Made by a program: the position numbers and the translations under genes. From NCBI RefSeq assembly GCF_022879575.1, contig NZ_CP084261.1, positions 620,001 to 684,000 on the forward strand: DNA of 64,000 nucleotides, read 5' to 3'. Each line of letters begins with the position of its first letter. Position 1 is the first letter of the stretch. This stretch comes from Caballeronia sp. SL2Y3. Its GTDB lineage: Bacteria > Pseudomonadota > Gammaproteobacteria > Burkholderiales > Burkholderiaceae. Of this stretch, positions 1 to 7,430 are shown piece after piece. Under the pieces are notes generated by a model. It searched no databases and was not told the origin of the DNA. It saw only the letters and a list, made by a program, of their open reading frames with translations.

Positions 1-1148
1 GCCGCGACGAAATGGTGCGCGAATTCGAGGCGAACTATCGGACGCAGCGCAACGTTTTGCTCGCGCTGTGCGTGTTCGGCGGGCTGTTCGCCGTGATCGC
101 GGGTATCGTGGTGACGCGCTCCATTACCGCGCCGATCGCGGAAGCCGTCGGGATCGCGCAGACCGTGGCGCGCGGCGATCTGCGCAGCCGGATCGTCGCC
201 GAGACGAAGGACGAAACCGGCGATCTGCTGCGCGCGCTTGCCGACATGAACGCACGCCTGACCGATACCGTGAGCCTCGTGCGCGAAAGCGGCGGGGCAG
301 TCGGCAGTGCGGCAAAGGAACTCGCGATGGGCAATACCGACCTGAGCCAGCGCACCGAAGAACAGGCGGCATCCCTCCAGGAGACGGCGGCGAGCATGGA
401 AGAGCTGACGTCCACGGTCCGCCAGAACGCGGACAACGCGCAGCAGGCGAGCTCGCTGGCATCGAATGCGTCGGAAGTCGCGCGCAAGGGCAATGATGTC
501 GTCGGCCGCGTCGTATCGACGATGCAGGGCATCAGCGACAGCTCGGCGCGCATCGCGGAGATCACCGGGATGATCGAGGGCATCGCGTTCCAGACGAATA
601 TCCTGGCGCTCAACGCGGCGGTCGAAGCGGCGCGCGCGGGTGAACAGGGACGCGGCTTCGCGGTGGTCGCAACGGAAGTGCGCAGCCTGGCGCAACGGTC
701 CGCGACGGCGGCGAAGGAGATCAAGGAACTGATCGCGGAGTCGGTCGACAAGGTGCGCGACGGCTCGGCGCTCGCGGGGGAAGCCGGCTCGACGATGAGC
801 GAAGTCACGCAGGCTGTCGCGCGCGTGACCGACATCATGGAGGAAATCGCGGCGGCGTCGGTGGAGCAGGGACGCGGCATCGAGCAGATCAATCAGGCCA
901 TCACGCAGATGGACGAAGTGACGCAGCAGAACGCGTCGCTCGTGGAGGAAGCGGCGGCCGCGTCGCATGCGCTCGAGGAGCAGGGGCGCAAGCTGAACGA
1001 GGCGATGGCGTTTTTCAGCGTGGAGGCGGGCGGTTCCGCTGTTGCGGCGCCTGCGCCGGTCGTCGCGCGCAAGGCAACGCGGCCCGCGCCGGTGCGCAAG
1101 GAAATGGCGAGCGTGGCTGCGGATGGGAGTGGGTGGAGCACGTTCTGA
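1..1148 (+). CDS. Methyl-accepting chemotaxis protein, C-terminal part (5' end outside window)
   Basis: The frame is open to the left edge, so the first ATG at 12 is probably internal and the periplasmic sensor domain lies outside. What is visible: a transmembrane helix ([20 protein letters not shown]), a HAMP domain ([19 protein letters not shown] onward), then the long MCP signalling coiled coil with the conserved hairpin tip ([18 protein letters not shown], then [17 protein letters not shown]). The protein ends in an Ala/Pro linker and GWSTF, matching the xWxxF docking pentapeptide that recruits the adaptation enzymes CheR and CheB in high-abundance receptors. It would relay a ligand signal to CheA/CheW at the inner membrane. 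The ligand cannot be judged. Confidence 0.95.
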   Translation, partial: RDEMVREFEANYRTQRNVLLALCVFGGLFAVIAGIVVTRSITAPIAEAVGIAQTVARGDLRSRIVAETKDETGDLLRALADMNARLTDTVSLVRESGGAVGSAAKELAMGNTDLSQRTEEQAASLQETAASMEELTSTVRQNADNAQQASSLASNASEVARKGNDVVGRVVSTMQGISDSSARIAEITGMIEGIAFQTNILALNAAVEAARAGEQGRGFAVVATEVRSLAQRSATAAKEIKELIAESVDKVRDGSALAGEAGSTMSEVTQAVARVTDIMEEIAAASVEQGRGIEQINQAITQMDEVTQQNASLVEEAAAASHALEEQGRKLNEAMAFFSVEAGGSAVAAPAPVVARKATRPAPVRKEMASVAADGSGWSTF

Positions 1149-1329
1149 ACGGCAATCTACGCGTGGCAGGTCGCTGTGCGGTGCGCTTCGCGTTCGCATC
1201 GACGATTGCGTGCCGGTCGGTTTCGCCGCGACGCAGACATCAGGCGCGTTAGGCGCGTCGGCGGGTCCGCGACGCCGTTGGCAGTCCGCGCCACGCGGCG
1301 CTCCACGTTAGTAACGACGCACACGCGCC

Positions 1330-1393
1330 GTTCAATTGCGAAGCTCGCTTGCGCGCATTCGGCGCGTCGGCGAGCGAGATGTTGATGGCGACG
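1330..1393 (-). pseudogene. Decayed fragment resembling the 3' end of the neighbouring AcuI-like gene
   Basis: Reading the minus strand gives VAINISLADAPNARKRAS, close to VASTISLADAPESAASLL near the C-terminus of the oxidoreductase encoded at 1445-2428. The nucleotide match is also visible: the run GGCGCRTCGGCGAGCGARAT occurs in both places. The fragment lies just beyond that gene's stop codon in the same orientation, so a partial tandem duplication that decayed, or the tail of a lost paralogue, are both possible. It has no start and does not end like the intact gene. Confidence 0.4.
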
Positions 1394-1437
1394 GGGCGTC
1401 GGCGGTGCTAACCGGCGAAAGTCCCGGTCAACGCCCC
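1393..1437. terminator. Nested inverted repeat between converging genes, possible terminator
   Basis: Outer arms GGGCGT/ACGCCC extended by one G-C pair (1393-1399 and 1431-1437) enclose a second stem ACCGG/CCGGT (1411-1415 and 1424-1428). It lies 7 bases beyond the stop of the AcuI-like gene and about 245 bases beyond the chemoreceptor stop. There is no clear T-run, so function as a terminator is an inference. Confidence 0.35.
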
Positions 1438-1444
1438 GCCGCCT

Positions 1445-2428
1445 TCACGCATTCACATCCACGATGACCCGCCCTTTGATCTCACCGCGCAGCAAACTCG
1501 CCGCGCTTTCCGGCGCATCGGCGAGCGAAATCGTGCTCGCGACGCGCTCCATCGTCTCGACGGGCACGGCCGCCGCAATCGCGTTCCACGCCGCGATGCG
1601 CCGCTCCCTCGGCACGTAGACGCTATCCACGCCGAGCAGCGCGACGCCGCGCAGAATGAACGGCGCGACCGTCGCCGGGAAATCCATACCCTGCGCGAGT
1701 CCGCACGCGGCGACCGCGCCACCGTATCGCAAGCTCGCGCAGACGTTGGCGAGCGTGTGGCTGCCGACGCAATCGACCGCCGCCGCGAACCGCTCTTTCT
1801 GCAACGGCTTGCCCGGCGCGGACAACGTCTGCCTGTCGACGATATCCGCCGCGCCGAGTTCGCGAAGCCGCGCCGCTTCCTCGGGCCGACCCGTCGATGC
1901 CAAGACGCGATAGCCGCGCTTCGCGAGAATGGCGACCGCGAAGCTGCCGACGCCGCCGTTCGCGCCGGTCACGAGCACGTCGCCGTCGCCGGGCGCGACG
2001 CCGTGCTGCTCCAGCGCCTGCACGCAGAGCATGGCCGTATAGCCCGCCGTGCCCACGGCCATCGCCTGACGCGTCGTGATGCCCGCGGCGAGCGGAATCA
2101 GATGCCCGGCCGGCACGCGCGCCTTCTGCGCGAGGCCGCCCCAGTGCGTTTCGCCCGCGCCCCAGCCGTTCATCACGACGAGGTCGCCCGGCTTGTAATC
2201 CGCGTGCGTGCTCGCCTCGACGACGCCCGCGAAGTCGATGCCGGGCACCATCGGAAAGGTCCGCACGACCGGTCCCTTGCCCGTGATCGCGAGCGCGTCC
2301 TTGTAATTGAGTGTCGAATATTCGATGCGCACGAGCACGTCGCCCGGCGGCAAACGCGACTCGTCGATTAACTGAGTGGACGCAACCGTGCGGTCGTCCT
2401 GTTTGTCGAGCAGCAGCGCGTTGAACAT
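1445..2428 (-). CDS. acuI: AcuI/YhdH-type zinc-free quinone oxidoreductase (acrylyl-CoA reductase family)
   Basis: 327 residues, the usual size of the YhdH/AcuI branch of the medium-chain reductases, which reduce acrylyl-CoA to propionyl-CoA with NADPH. Motifs: N-terminal GroES-like fold (SRLPPGDVLVRIEYSTLNYKD), MVPGIDFAGVVE, and the nucleotide-binding VTGANGGVGSFAVAIL with the NADPH-type SGRPEE-like turn (ASTGRPEEA). No zinc-binding cysteine cluster is present. The start at 2428 (MFNALLLDKQ) fits family N-termini better than the upstream codon and has GGA about 8 bases before it. The substrate is inferred from family only. Confidence 0.85.
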   Translation of the reverse strand: MFNALLLDKQDDRTVASTQLIDESRLPPGDVLVRIEYSTLNYKDALAITGKGPVVRTFPMVPGIDFAGVVEASTHADYKPGDLVVMNGWGAGETHWGGLAQKARVPAGHLIPLAAGITTRQAMAVGTAGYTAMLCVQALEQHGVAPGDGDVLVTGANGGVGSFAVAILAKRGYRVLASTGRPEEAARLRELGAADIVDRQTLSAPGKPLQKERFAAAVDCVGSHTLANVCASLRYGGAVAACGLAQGMDFPATVAPFILRGVALLGVDSVYVPRERRIAAWNAIAAAVPVETMERVASTISLADAPESAASLLRGEIKGRVIVDVNA

Positions 2429-2494
2429 AGGAGTTCCGTCGAACGTAAGAGGGATGCAGCGGCCACCGCGCCGCTGCGTCATTCAATCACGAGG

Positions 2495-2944
2495 TCAGTG
2501 ATGTTCGAATTCGGCGCGCGGCGCCGGCGTGGCCTTCACCTTCGAGTACTGGAATTCGGGCAGCGCCTTGATGGCGTCCTTGGTCGCGCCCGGCAGCACG
2601 AGCTTGCCGTTCTTCACGTCGATCTGCTCGATCGGAATCGCCACGTCGTGGTGCGACACGCCGAGGAACTGATTGGCCGCGATGATCGCGAACGAGACCG
2701 AACGGTCGGGTGCGACGATGATGTCGTGGATCACGCCGACGCGCGCGCCTTCGTCATTGACGACAGGCTTGTTCAGGATCGACTTCTTGACGCTCCATCC
2801 GTCGATGATCGCGGTCGAGACCTGGACGGACACGCCGAGCGGCTGCGCGCCCGCGACCTGCGCGAACGAAGGGGTGGAAACGAGCGTGGAAGCAAGGCCG
2901 ATGGCCGACGAAGCGAAGAGCGATGCCACGAGTTTCAAGTTCAT
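2495..2944 (-). CDS. Exported PRC-barrel domain protein
   Basis: 149 residues with a Sec signal peptide (LVASLFASSAIGLASTLVS, cleavage near SFAQ-VA). The mature part is a single PRC-barrel-like unit: WSVKKSILNKPVVNDEGARVG, then IHDIIVAPDRSVSFAII and a final beta section (DVKNGKLVLPGATKDAIKALPEF). PRC-barrels bind proteins or RNA; exported stand-alone versions are common in Burkholderiales and have no fixed role. GAGGA lies 6 bases before the ATG. It is transcribed in the same direction as the AcuI-like gene 66 bases downstream, so they may share a transcript. Confidence 0.85.
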   Translation of the reverse strand: MNLKLVASLFASSAIGLASTLVSTPSFAQVAGAQPLGVSVQVSTAIIDGWSVKKSILNKPVVNDEGARVGVIHDIIVAPDRSVSFAIIAANQFLGVSHHDVAIPIEQIDVKNGKLVLPGATKDAIKALPEFQYSKVKATPAPRAEFEHH

Positions 2945-3060
2945 ATCGATTCCTCAAAAGATTTGGCAAACGGTTCTGTGAAGACGCGCAATGGACGGCG
3001 CGGTAGCAGTTTGACCGTTTACCGGGGCTTTTGCAGGAATCGCGTCGCCACCGTTAGCCG

Positions 3061-3276
3061 TCAGTGCGATATGTGCTTGAGCGCATTGCTTTTGTGGACC
3101 GCGCGCTTGCCGCTCTTGTCGCTTTCGACCTCGTAGTGGGGATCGTCTTTGGACGCGTTGACGGTGTGACCGTCGAGCGTGGTGCGCTCGGAAATGACGC
3201 GCACCACGCGGCCCGTGGTTTCGCCCTGCGGCGTGTTCCAGCTTACGTGGTCGTGGACTTTCAGCGATCGGCTCAT
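3061..3276 (-). CDS. Small Tudor-like DUF2945 (Hva1_TUDOR) protein
   Basis: 71 residues from MSRSLKVHDHVSWNT. The pattern HDHVSWNTPQGETTGRVVRVI followed by a basic/acidic strand (HYEVESDKSGKRAVHKSNAL) is that of the DUF2945/hypervirulence-associated Tudor family, a small beta-barrel of unknown role often near general-stress genes. The start at 3276 is chosen because GGAG stands 9 bases upstream; an in-frame ATG at 3306 would add ten unrelated residues. Confidence 0.75.
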   Translation of the reverse strand: MSRSLKVHDHVSWNTPQGETTGRVVRVISERTTLDGHTVNASKDDPHYEVESDKSGKRAVHKSNALKHISH

Positions 3277-3334
3277 GTCGGGCTCCGGTGAAGGTGACAT
3301 GCGCAAGCTGCAACGGCCATGCCTGTCGCCGGAA

Positions 3335-3757
3335 TCAGCGTAGACGCATGAGCGTGGCTTCGTCCGGGTGGCCGTCGAAATGGCGGCGCAGCGTTTCGTC
3401 GAAGATCGGCTCGTCGGGCGCGGCGCGCGCGAACAGCGTCATCGACGAATGGAATTTCATGTGGTCCGGATAGCCGAAAATGTCCTCGACGCTGCGCCCC
3501 TCGACGCGATTGACGATGCCCGTCAGCTCGACGAGCCGCGCGCCCAGCACCGGATGGGCGAGATACGCCTGCGCCTCGGCAAGCGACTGAATCGCGTAAC
3601 GCTGCGCCATCGGGCTGTGCCCGAGCCCGGCGATCTGCGGAAACACGAACCACATCCAATGCGTGCGTTTGCGGCCGGCCGAGAGCTCGGCGCGCGCTTC
3701 ATCGATGACGCTTTCCTGCGCACTCACGAAGCGTTGCAGGTTGAACGGATCGCCCAT
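3335..3757 (-). CDS. DUF1810 family protein
   Basis: 140 residues. It begins DPFNLQRFVSAQESVIDEA and carries the family hallmark HWMWFVFPQIAGLG followed by SPMAQRYAIQSLAEAQAYL and the HPVLGARLVELT helix. DUF1810 proteins are small cytosolic proteins of unknown function. The start at 3757 has GGGAGAAG just upstream. It lies 23 bases after the stop of the aldo/keto reductase on the same strand, so the two are probably co-transcribed. Confidence 0.85.
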   Translation of the reverse strand: MGDPFNLQRFVSAQESVIDEARAELSAGRKRTHWMWFVFPQIAGLGHSPMAQRYAIQSLAEAQAYLAHPVLGARLVELTGIVNRVEGRSVEDIFGYPDHMKFHSSMTLFARAAPDEPIFDETLRRHFDGHPDEATLMRLR

Positions 3758-3780
3758 CGATTGTCTTCTCCCGTTGAACG

Positions 3781-4719
3781 TCACGCGACGGCTTCCTGGA
3801 TGCGCCGCTTCAGCGCCGCATCAGGATAGACGCCGATGCCCGCGTGAACGTTGTCGATCATGTACTCGCGGCGGCCCGTGCCCGGAATGACGCACGTGAC
3901 CGCCGGATTGCCCAGCACGAATTTCAGCAGAAGCTGTGCCCAGCTCGCGCAGCCCAGTTCCGCCGCGAATGGCGGCAGCGGCTTACCGCGCAGTTCGGCC
4001 AGCAGCGACCCGCCGCCGAACGGCTGATTGACGATCACCGCGACGCCGCGGTCCGCGGCGAGCGGCAAGAGGCGCGCTTCGGCGTCGCGGTCGTTGGCGG
4101 CGTAATTGATCTGCACGAAGTCGACGCGCTCGGCGCGCAACACGGCTTCGACCTGCGGGAACGCGCCCGACGTGTAGTGCGTGATGCCGATATAACGCAC
4201 GCGCCCGGCGGCTTTCCAGTCGCGCAGAGTGGCAAGCTGCGTGCGCCAGTCCAGAAGATTGTGGATCTGCATCAGGTCGATGCGGGGCGCGACGAGGCGC
4301 TGCATCGACTGCTCCATTTGCGCGATGCCTTCCTCGCGGCCTTCTGTCCAGACCTTGGTCGCGATGAACGCCTTGTCGCGCGCGTGCAGTTCGGTGAGCA
4401 GCGCGCCGGCGACGGCTTCGGAGCTGCCGTACATCGGCGACGAATCGATGACCGAGCCGCCCGCCGCGAACAGCACGCGCAGCACGTCGGCGAGTTCGCG
4501 GCGGCGGGCGGCGTCATTGCCGACATCGAAGGTGCGCCAGGTGCCGCATCCGACGACGGGCAACGTTTCGCCGGTCGAGGGAATCGGGCGCTTGTGCATC
4601 GGTTCGATGGCCGCGTCCGCCGCGAATGCGCGAGCGGCGGGCAGGGCGAGCGCGGCGGCCGCAGTCGCGCGCAGGAAATCGCGCCGGGCGGGCGAGCGGC
4701 GCGTGTTGGGAGGCTTCAT
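3781..4719 (-). CDS. Tat-exported aldo/keto reductase
   Basis: 312 residues. The N-terminus has a twin-arginine signal (SPARRDFLRATAAAALALPAARAFA), so the folded enzyme should be moved to the periplasm, which is unusual for a family that normally uses NADPH in the cytosol. The AKR core is clear: the VIDSSPMYGSSE segment (Asp and Tyr), ATKVW (Lys) and MQIHNL (His), completing the D-Y-K-H catalytic tetrad, then YIGITHY and FVQINYAAND. Similar Tat-AKRs act on small carbonyls, but the substrate is unknown. The start at 4719 is set by the Tat motif. Confidence 0.85.
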   Translation of the reverse strand: MKPPNTRRSPARRDFLRATAAAALALPAARAFAADAAIEPMHKRPIPSTGETLPVVGCGTWRTFDVGNDAARRRELADVLRVLFAAGGSVIDSSPMYGSSEAVAGALLTELHARDKAFIATKVWTEGREEGIAQMEQSMQRLVAPRIDLMQIHNLLDWRTQLATLRDWKAAGRVRYIGITHYTSGAFPQVEAVLRAERVDFVQINYAANDRDAEARLLPLAADRGVAVIVNQPFGGGSLLAELRGKPLPPFAAELGCASWAQLLLKFVLGNPAVTCVIPGTGRREYMIDNVHAGIGVYPDAALKRRIQEAVA

Positions 4720-4784
4720 GGCTATGACTCCCGCTTTCGTTGTGCAAGAGCCACAGAATAAAACGCGCGGCGCCGACCCGCGCG

Positions 4785-5144
4785 CTACTTCTTCCTCGCT
4801 TCCTCCAGACACGCGGCGAGCTTTTCGAAGTAGGCGAGCGCCTTGGCGGTCGGCACCACCGATTTCGTGCGCAAGTCCGCGCCGGTTTCATCGAGCGTGA
4901 CGAGACCTTGCTGTTTGAGGCGCGTGAGCTTGCGGTGCACGGTGGCGGGCGCGCCGGCGACCGACAGCGCCATCGTTTCGGTGACCGTCAGGGTGCGGCC
5001 TGCGTGCCAGGCCGCCGTCAGCGCCTCGAGAAGGCGCTCCTCGGCGGCGTCGAGCTTCGGCACGGACGGCAGCGCCTGTACGGCTTGGGCAAGATTCAGA
5101 AAGCGAAAGTAAGCGTCGACGAGCGGTTTCTTCGTCATGGTCAT
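4785..5144 (-). CDS. Winged-helix (MarR-like) transcriptional regulator
   Basis: 119 residues. The segment LDAAEERLLEALTAAWHAG then TVTETMALSVAGAPATVHRKLTRLKQQGLVTL reads as a MarR-like winged helix-turn-helix: PATVHRKLTRLKQQG is the recognition helix and LVTLDETGADLRTKSVVPT the wing. The start at 5144 has GGAG at a good distance. It lies 65 bases upstream of the aldo/keto reductase on the same strand and may control it. A palindrome (5229-5245) in its upstream region is a candidate autoregulatory site. Confidence 0.7.
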   Translation of the reverse strand: MTMTKKPLVDAYFRFLNLAQAVQALPSVPKLDAAEERLLEALTAAWHAGRTLTVTETMALSVAGAPATVHRKLTRLKQQGLVTLDETGADLRTKSVVPTAKALAYFEKLAACLEEARKK

Positions 5145-5228
5145 GCGCTTGCTCCAGCACCCAGGGAATTTGAGATCGTAGTGCAGTGAATCATACTTGT
5201 CTGCGTCCGGCGCTCCGCCACAAAAAAA

Positions 5229-5245
5229 CTTATCAAGCTGATAAG
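5229..5245. promoter_or_regulatory. Perfect inverted repeat CTTATCA-AGC-TGATAAG upstream of the regulator
   Basis: Two perfect 7-base arms separated by three bases, 84 bases upstream of the regulator start. The size and AT-rich symmetry fit a dimeric winged-helix operator. On the minus strand the hairpin is followed directly by seven T residues, so it could instead be a weak intrinsic terminator for the membrane-protein gene that ends at 5391. Sequence alone does not separate the two readings. Confidence 0.45.
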
Positions 5246-5390
5246 CAACTGCTATGATGCGAAATAATCGAGTTGGCAATGAATCGCTGAATATGGCTGA
5301 TTGCTACGCGAGAACCTGAGAGAGATGAGAGAAGCAGTGGAATGGGCGCCGCCTGGCATCATAGCCGGGCGGCGTCATCCACCGGACGGT

Positions 5391-5960
5391 TCACGAGTCG
5401 CCGAGACGCCGCCGCAACGGCGCGAGTGTCACCATCGCCCATAACGCCAGTTTGATTGCATAGATCACGATCAGACTGCCGGACAAATCTCCCACCACCA
5501 TGACCACGAAGCGCTTGCCCGCGCCCGCGGCTTCGCCGTGCATGGCGAGCCAAATCTGATGCAGTGCGGGACTGGCAATCGAATACAGCAGAATCAGCAG
5601 AAGAAGGCGCTTCGCCGTCAGATTCGATAAGGACGTGCGCAATCCGAGCGCGCCAGTCGCGAACAGATAGATGAGATAAGGCGCGAGCGCTGAAATGGTG
5701 CCGTAGAAAAGCGACCGCACCGGATCGTGCGGGAAATACAGGAAAACGCAACTGACCCAGGCAGCGCACAGCATGCCGATTGCGCCGGCTTCCCCGAAAA
5801 GTAGCGTACAGAGCAAGCGCATGCCGGCGGGCAGATAAATCCAGTTAGCGCCGGGCACGTACTCGGAATGCGGAAACAGTAATTCATTCCCCACAAGCGT
5901 GATGAGAAAGAGCGCGGCCGTGCCCGCGATAATCGGAAGGCGTTGACGAAAATATTCCAT
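5391..5960 (-). CDS. Integral membrane protein, MASE1-like
   Basis: 189 residues with about six hydrophobic segments (LPIIAGTAALFLITLVGNEL; LPAGMRLLCTLLFGEAGAIG; AAWVSCVFLYF; LFYGTISALAPYLIYLFAT; RLLLLILLYSIASPALHQIW; FVVMVVGDLSGSLIVIYAIK). WIYLPAGMRLL resembles the start of MASE1 sensor domains, but no output domain follows. The start at 5960 is the ATG nearest the first helix; no convincing Shine-Dalgarno sequence precedes it. Function unknown. Confidence 0.65.
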   Translation of the reverse strand: MEYFRQRLPIIAGTAALFLITLVGNELLFPHSEYVPGANWIYLPAGMRLLCTLLFGEAGAIGMLCAAWVSCVFLYFPHDPVRSLFYGTISALAPYLIYLFATGALGLRTSLSNLTAKRLLLLILLYSIASPALHQIWLAMHGEAAGAGKRFVVMVVGDLSGSLIVIYAIKLALWAMVTLAPLRRRLGDS

Positions 5961-6113
5961 GAGACGTGGTAACGGTGATGCGGCGGCGCGAGCGTGAAGC
6001 CTTCGACTCGCGGCGCGGCTGAACCCGCGCAAATCGCAAAATAAGCAGCGTTATTTTATTGATCGAATTTCACATCAACGTGCCTATCATTCAAGTCGGC
6101 ACCTTTTATTACA

Positions 6114-7409
6114 GTGAAAGACGCAGTCGATCTGGCATCGTGCGCTGTCATTGCTCTCGTTCTGAAAATGCACGTTCAATCCGACGCCCAACTTCCGGTC
6201 AACATAGACAGCGTTCGCGCGTTGCGCATGGCAGGGCGGGCGCCCGAAGCGCAAGCCATGCTGCGCGAGATCGCTGCGCGGCCTGATGCCGGCGGCGTGT
6301 GGGCGGGGCAAATGGGCGTCGACATGAGCTATCTCGGCCTGTTCGCCGAAGCGGAAGCGTGGCTGCGGCACGGCCTTCACTACCCGATGTCGGACGTGTT
6401 CCGTTACCGGCTCACCGAAGAGCTGATCATGGTTCTGTTGAGCCTCGGCAAATATCACGAAGCCCACGAACTGCACCGCGTCAATCGCGACACCGGGCGC
6501 GCGGAAGCGCTCCTCGACACCTTGTTCTGCGGCGACAGGCCGTGGATCGAGCGGCTCAAGCCGAAGATGCTGGGCATGGACGAGCCCGTCGCCGGCAAGT
6601 CGATCCTTTTGCTCGTCGAAGGCGGTTTCGGCGATTTCGTGCTCTTCTCGCGCTATGTCGATGCCCTGTTGCGCGAAGGCGCGCGCGAGGTGGTCATCGA
6701 AATGTTCGACTTCTGGCGCGACGCCGTGCGGCCGCGACAGGGCGTGCGCTTTTCTGTTCCGACGGTCGAAGCGCGCACGGTGGAAGCGCAACGCTGCGAC
6801 CGCGCCGCCACCGTGTTTCATTTGTGGGCACGCTATCAACCTTCGCCGTACGCGCCGCAAGCCGATCCGGCAGCGCTGATCGGCCTCGACGCTGCCATGG
6901 ACCTGCCGCCGGAGGCGAACGCGCTCTTGCAAGCGGACGGCCCGCGCGCGAAGGTCGGGCTGATCTGGCGCAGCGCGAGCAGTGCGCGCCACGAGCCGTA
7001 TCGTTCGATGCAGCCGGGCGACCTCGCCAGCCTGCTCGCCGATACGACATGCCGTTTCTACTCGCTGCAAGTGGGCGAACCGGACGAGGCCGAGCGCGCG
7101 CTGATGCAGGCGCACGGCGTCGTCGACATCGCGCCGTATCTGCACACCTTCGGCGCGACCGGCCGCGCGTTCGAGGCGCTCGATCTGATCATTTCGATCG
7201 ACAGCGGTCCGGCCCATCTCGCCGCCGCGCTGAATCGCCCGGTGTGGGTGCTGCTTGCACAGGCGTGCGATTGCCGCTGGTACGACTGCGCGCGCTTCAC
7301 GCCGTGGTATCCGTCCATGCGTCTCTATCGACAGACGCAACTCGGCGACTGGTCGCACCCGCTCGCGGAATTGCGCGCGGATCTGCATCGCTTCCGCCGC
7401 GTCGAATGA
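6114..7409 (+). CDS. TPR protein with GT9-like glycosyltransferase domain
   Basis: About 431 residues. The first third is helical TPR-like (SVRALRMAGRAPEAQAMLREIA; DMSYLGLFAEAEAWLRHGL; SLGKYHEAHELHRVNRDTG). The rest follows the pattern of TPR-linked GT9/ADP-heptosyltransferase-like proteins: ILLLVEGGFGDFVLFSRYV, KVGLIWRSASSARHEPYRS, DLIISIDSGPAHLAAALNRPVW and the tail DWSHPLAEL. Such proteins are common near flagellar or glycan genes in Burkholderiales; no partner gene is seen here. The start is uncertain: ATG 6114 or ATG 6168 (MHVQSDAQ) both lack a strong ribosome site. Confidence 0.7.
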   Translation: MKDAVDLASCAVIALVLKMHVQSDAQLPVNIDSVRALRMAGRAPEAQAMLREIAARPDAGGVWAGQMGVDMSYLGLFAEAEAWLRHGLHYPMSDVFRYRLTEELIMVLLSLGKYHEAHELHRVNRDTGRAEALLDTLFCGDRPWIERLKPKMLGMDEPVAGKSILLLVEGGFGDFVLFSRYVDALLREGAREVVIEMFDFWRDAVRPRQGVRFSVPTVEARTVEAQRCDRAATVFHLWARYQPSPYAPQADPAALIGLDAAMDLPPEANALLQADGPRAKVGLIWRSASSARHEPYRSMQPGDLASLLADTTCRFYSLQVGEPDEAERALMQAHGVVDIAPYLHTFGATGRAFEALDLIISIDSGPAHLAAALNRPVWVLLAQACDCRWYDCARFTPWYPSMRLYRQTQLGDWSHPLAELRADLHRFRRVE

Positions 7410-7430
7410 CGCTTACGGCTTGCGCAACGC

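Noticed and set aside
1331..1345. TTCGCAATTGA-like match to the candidate XylR site
   Set aside because: It lies in the decayed AcuI-like fragment with no sugar gene near; taken as chance.
2498..3136. Long plus-strand frame opposite the PRC-barrel gene
   Set aside because: Arg/Asp-rich shadow of a high-GC gene; the minus-strand protein has a signal peptide and domain.
6087..7388. 433-codon minus-strand frame opposite the TPR/GT9-like gene
   Set aside because: Its composition (many His, Arg, Glu, Ala) is typical of an antisense shadow, while the plus frame has TPR and GT9 motifs.
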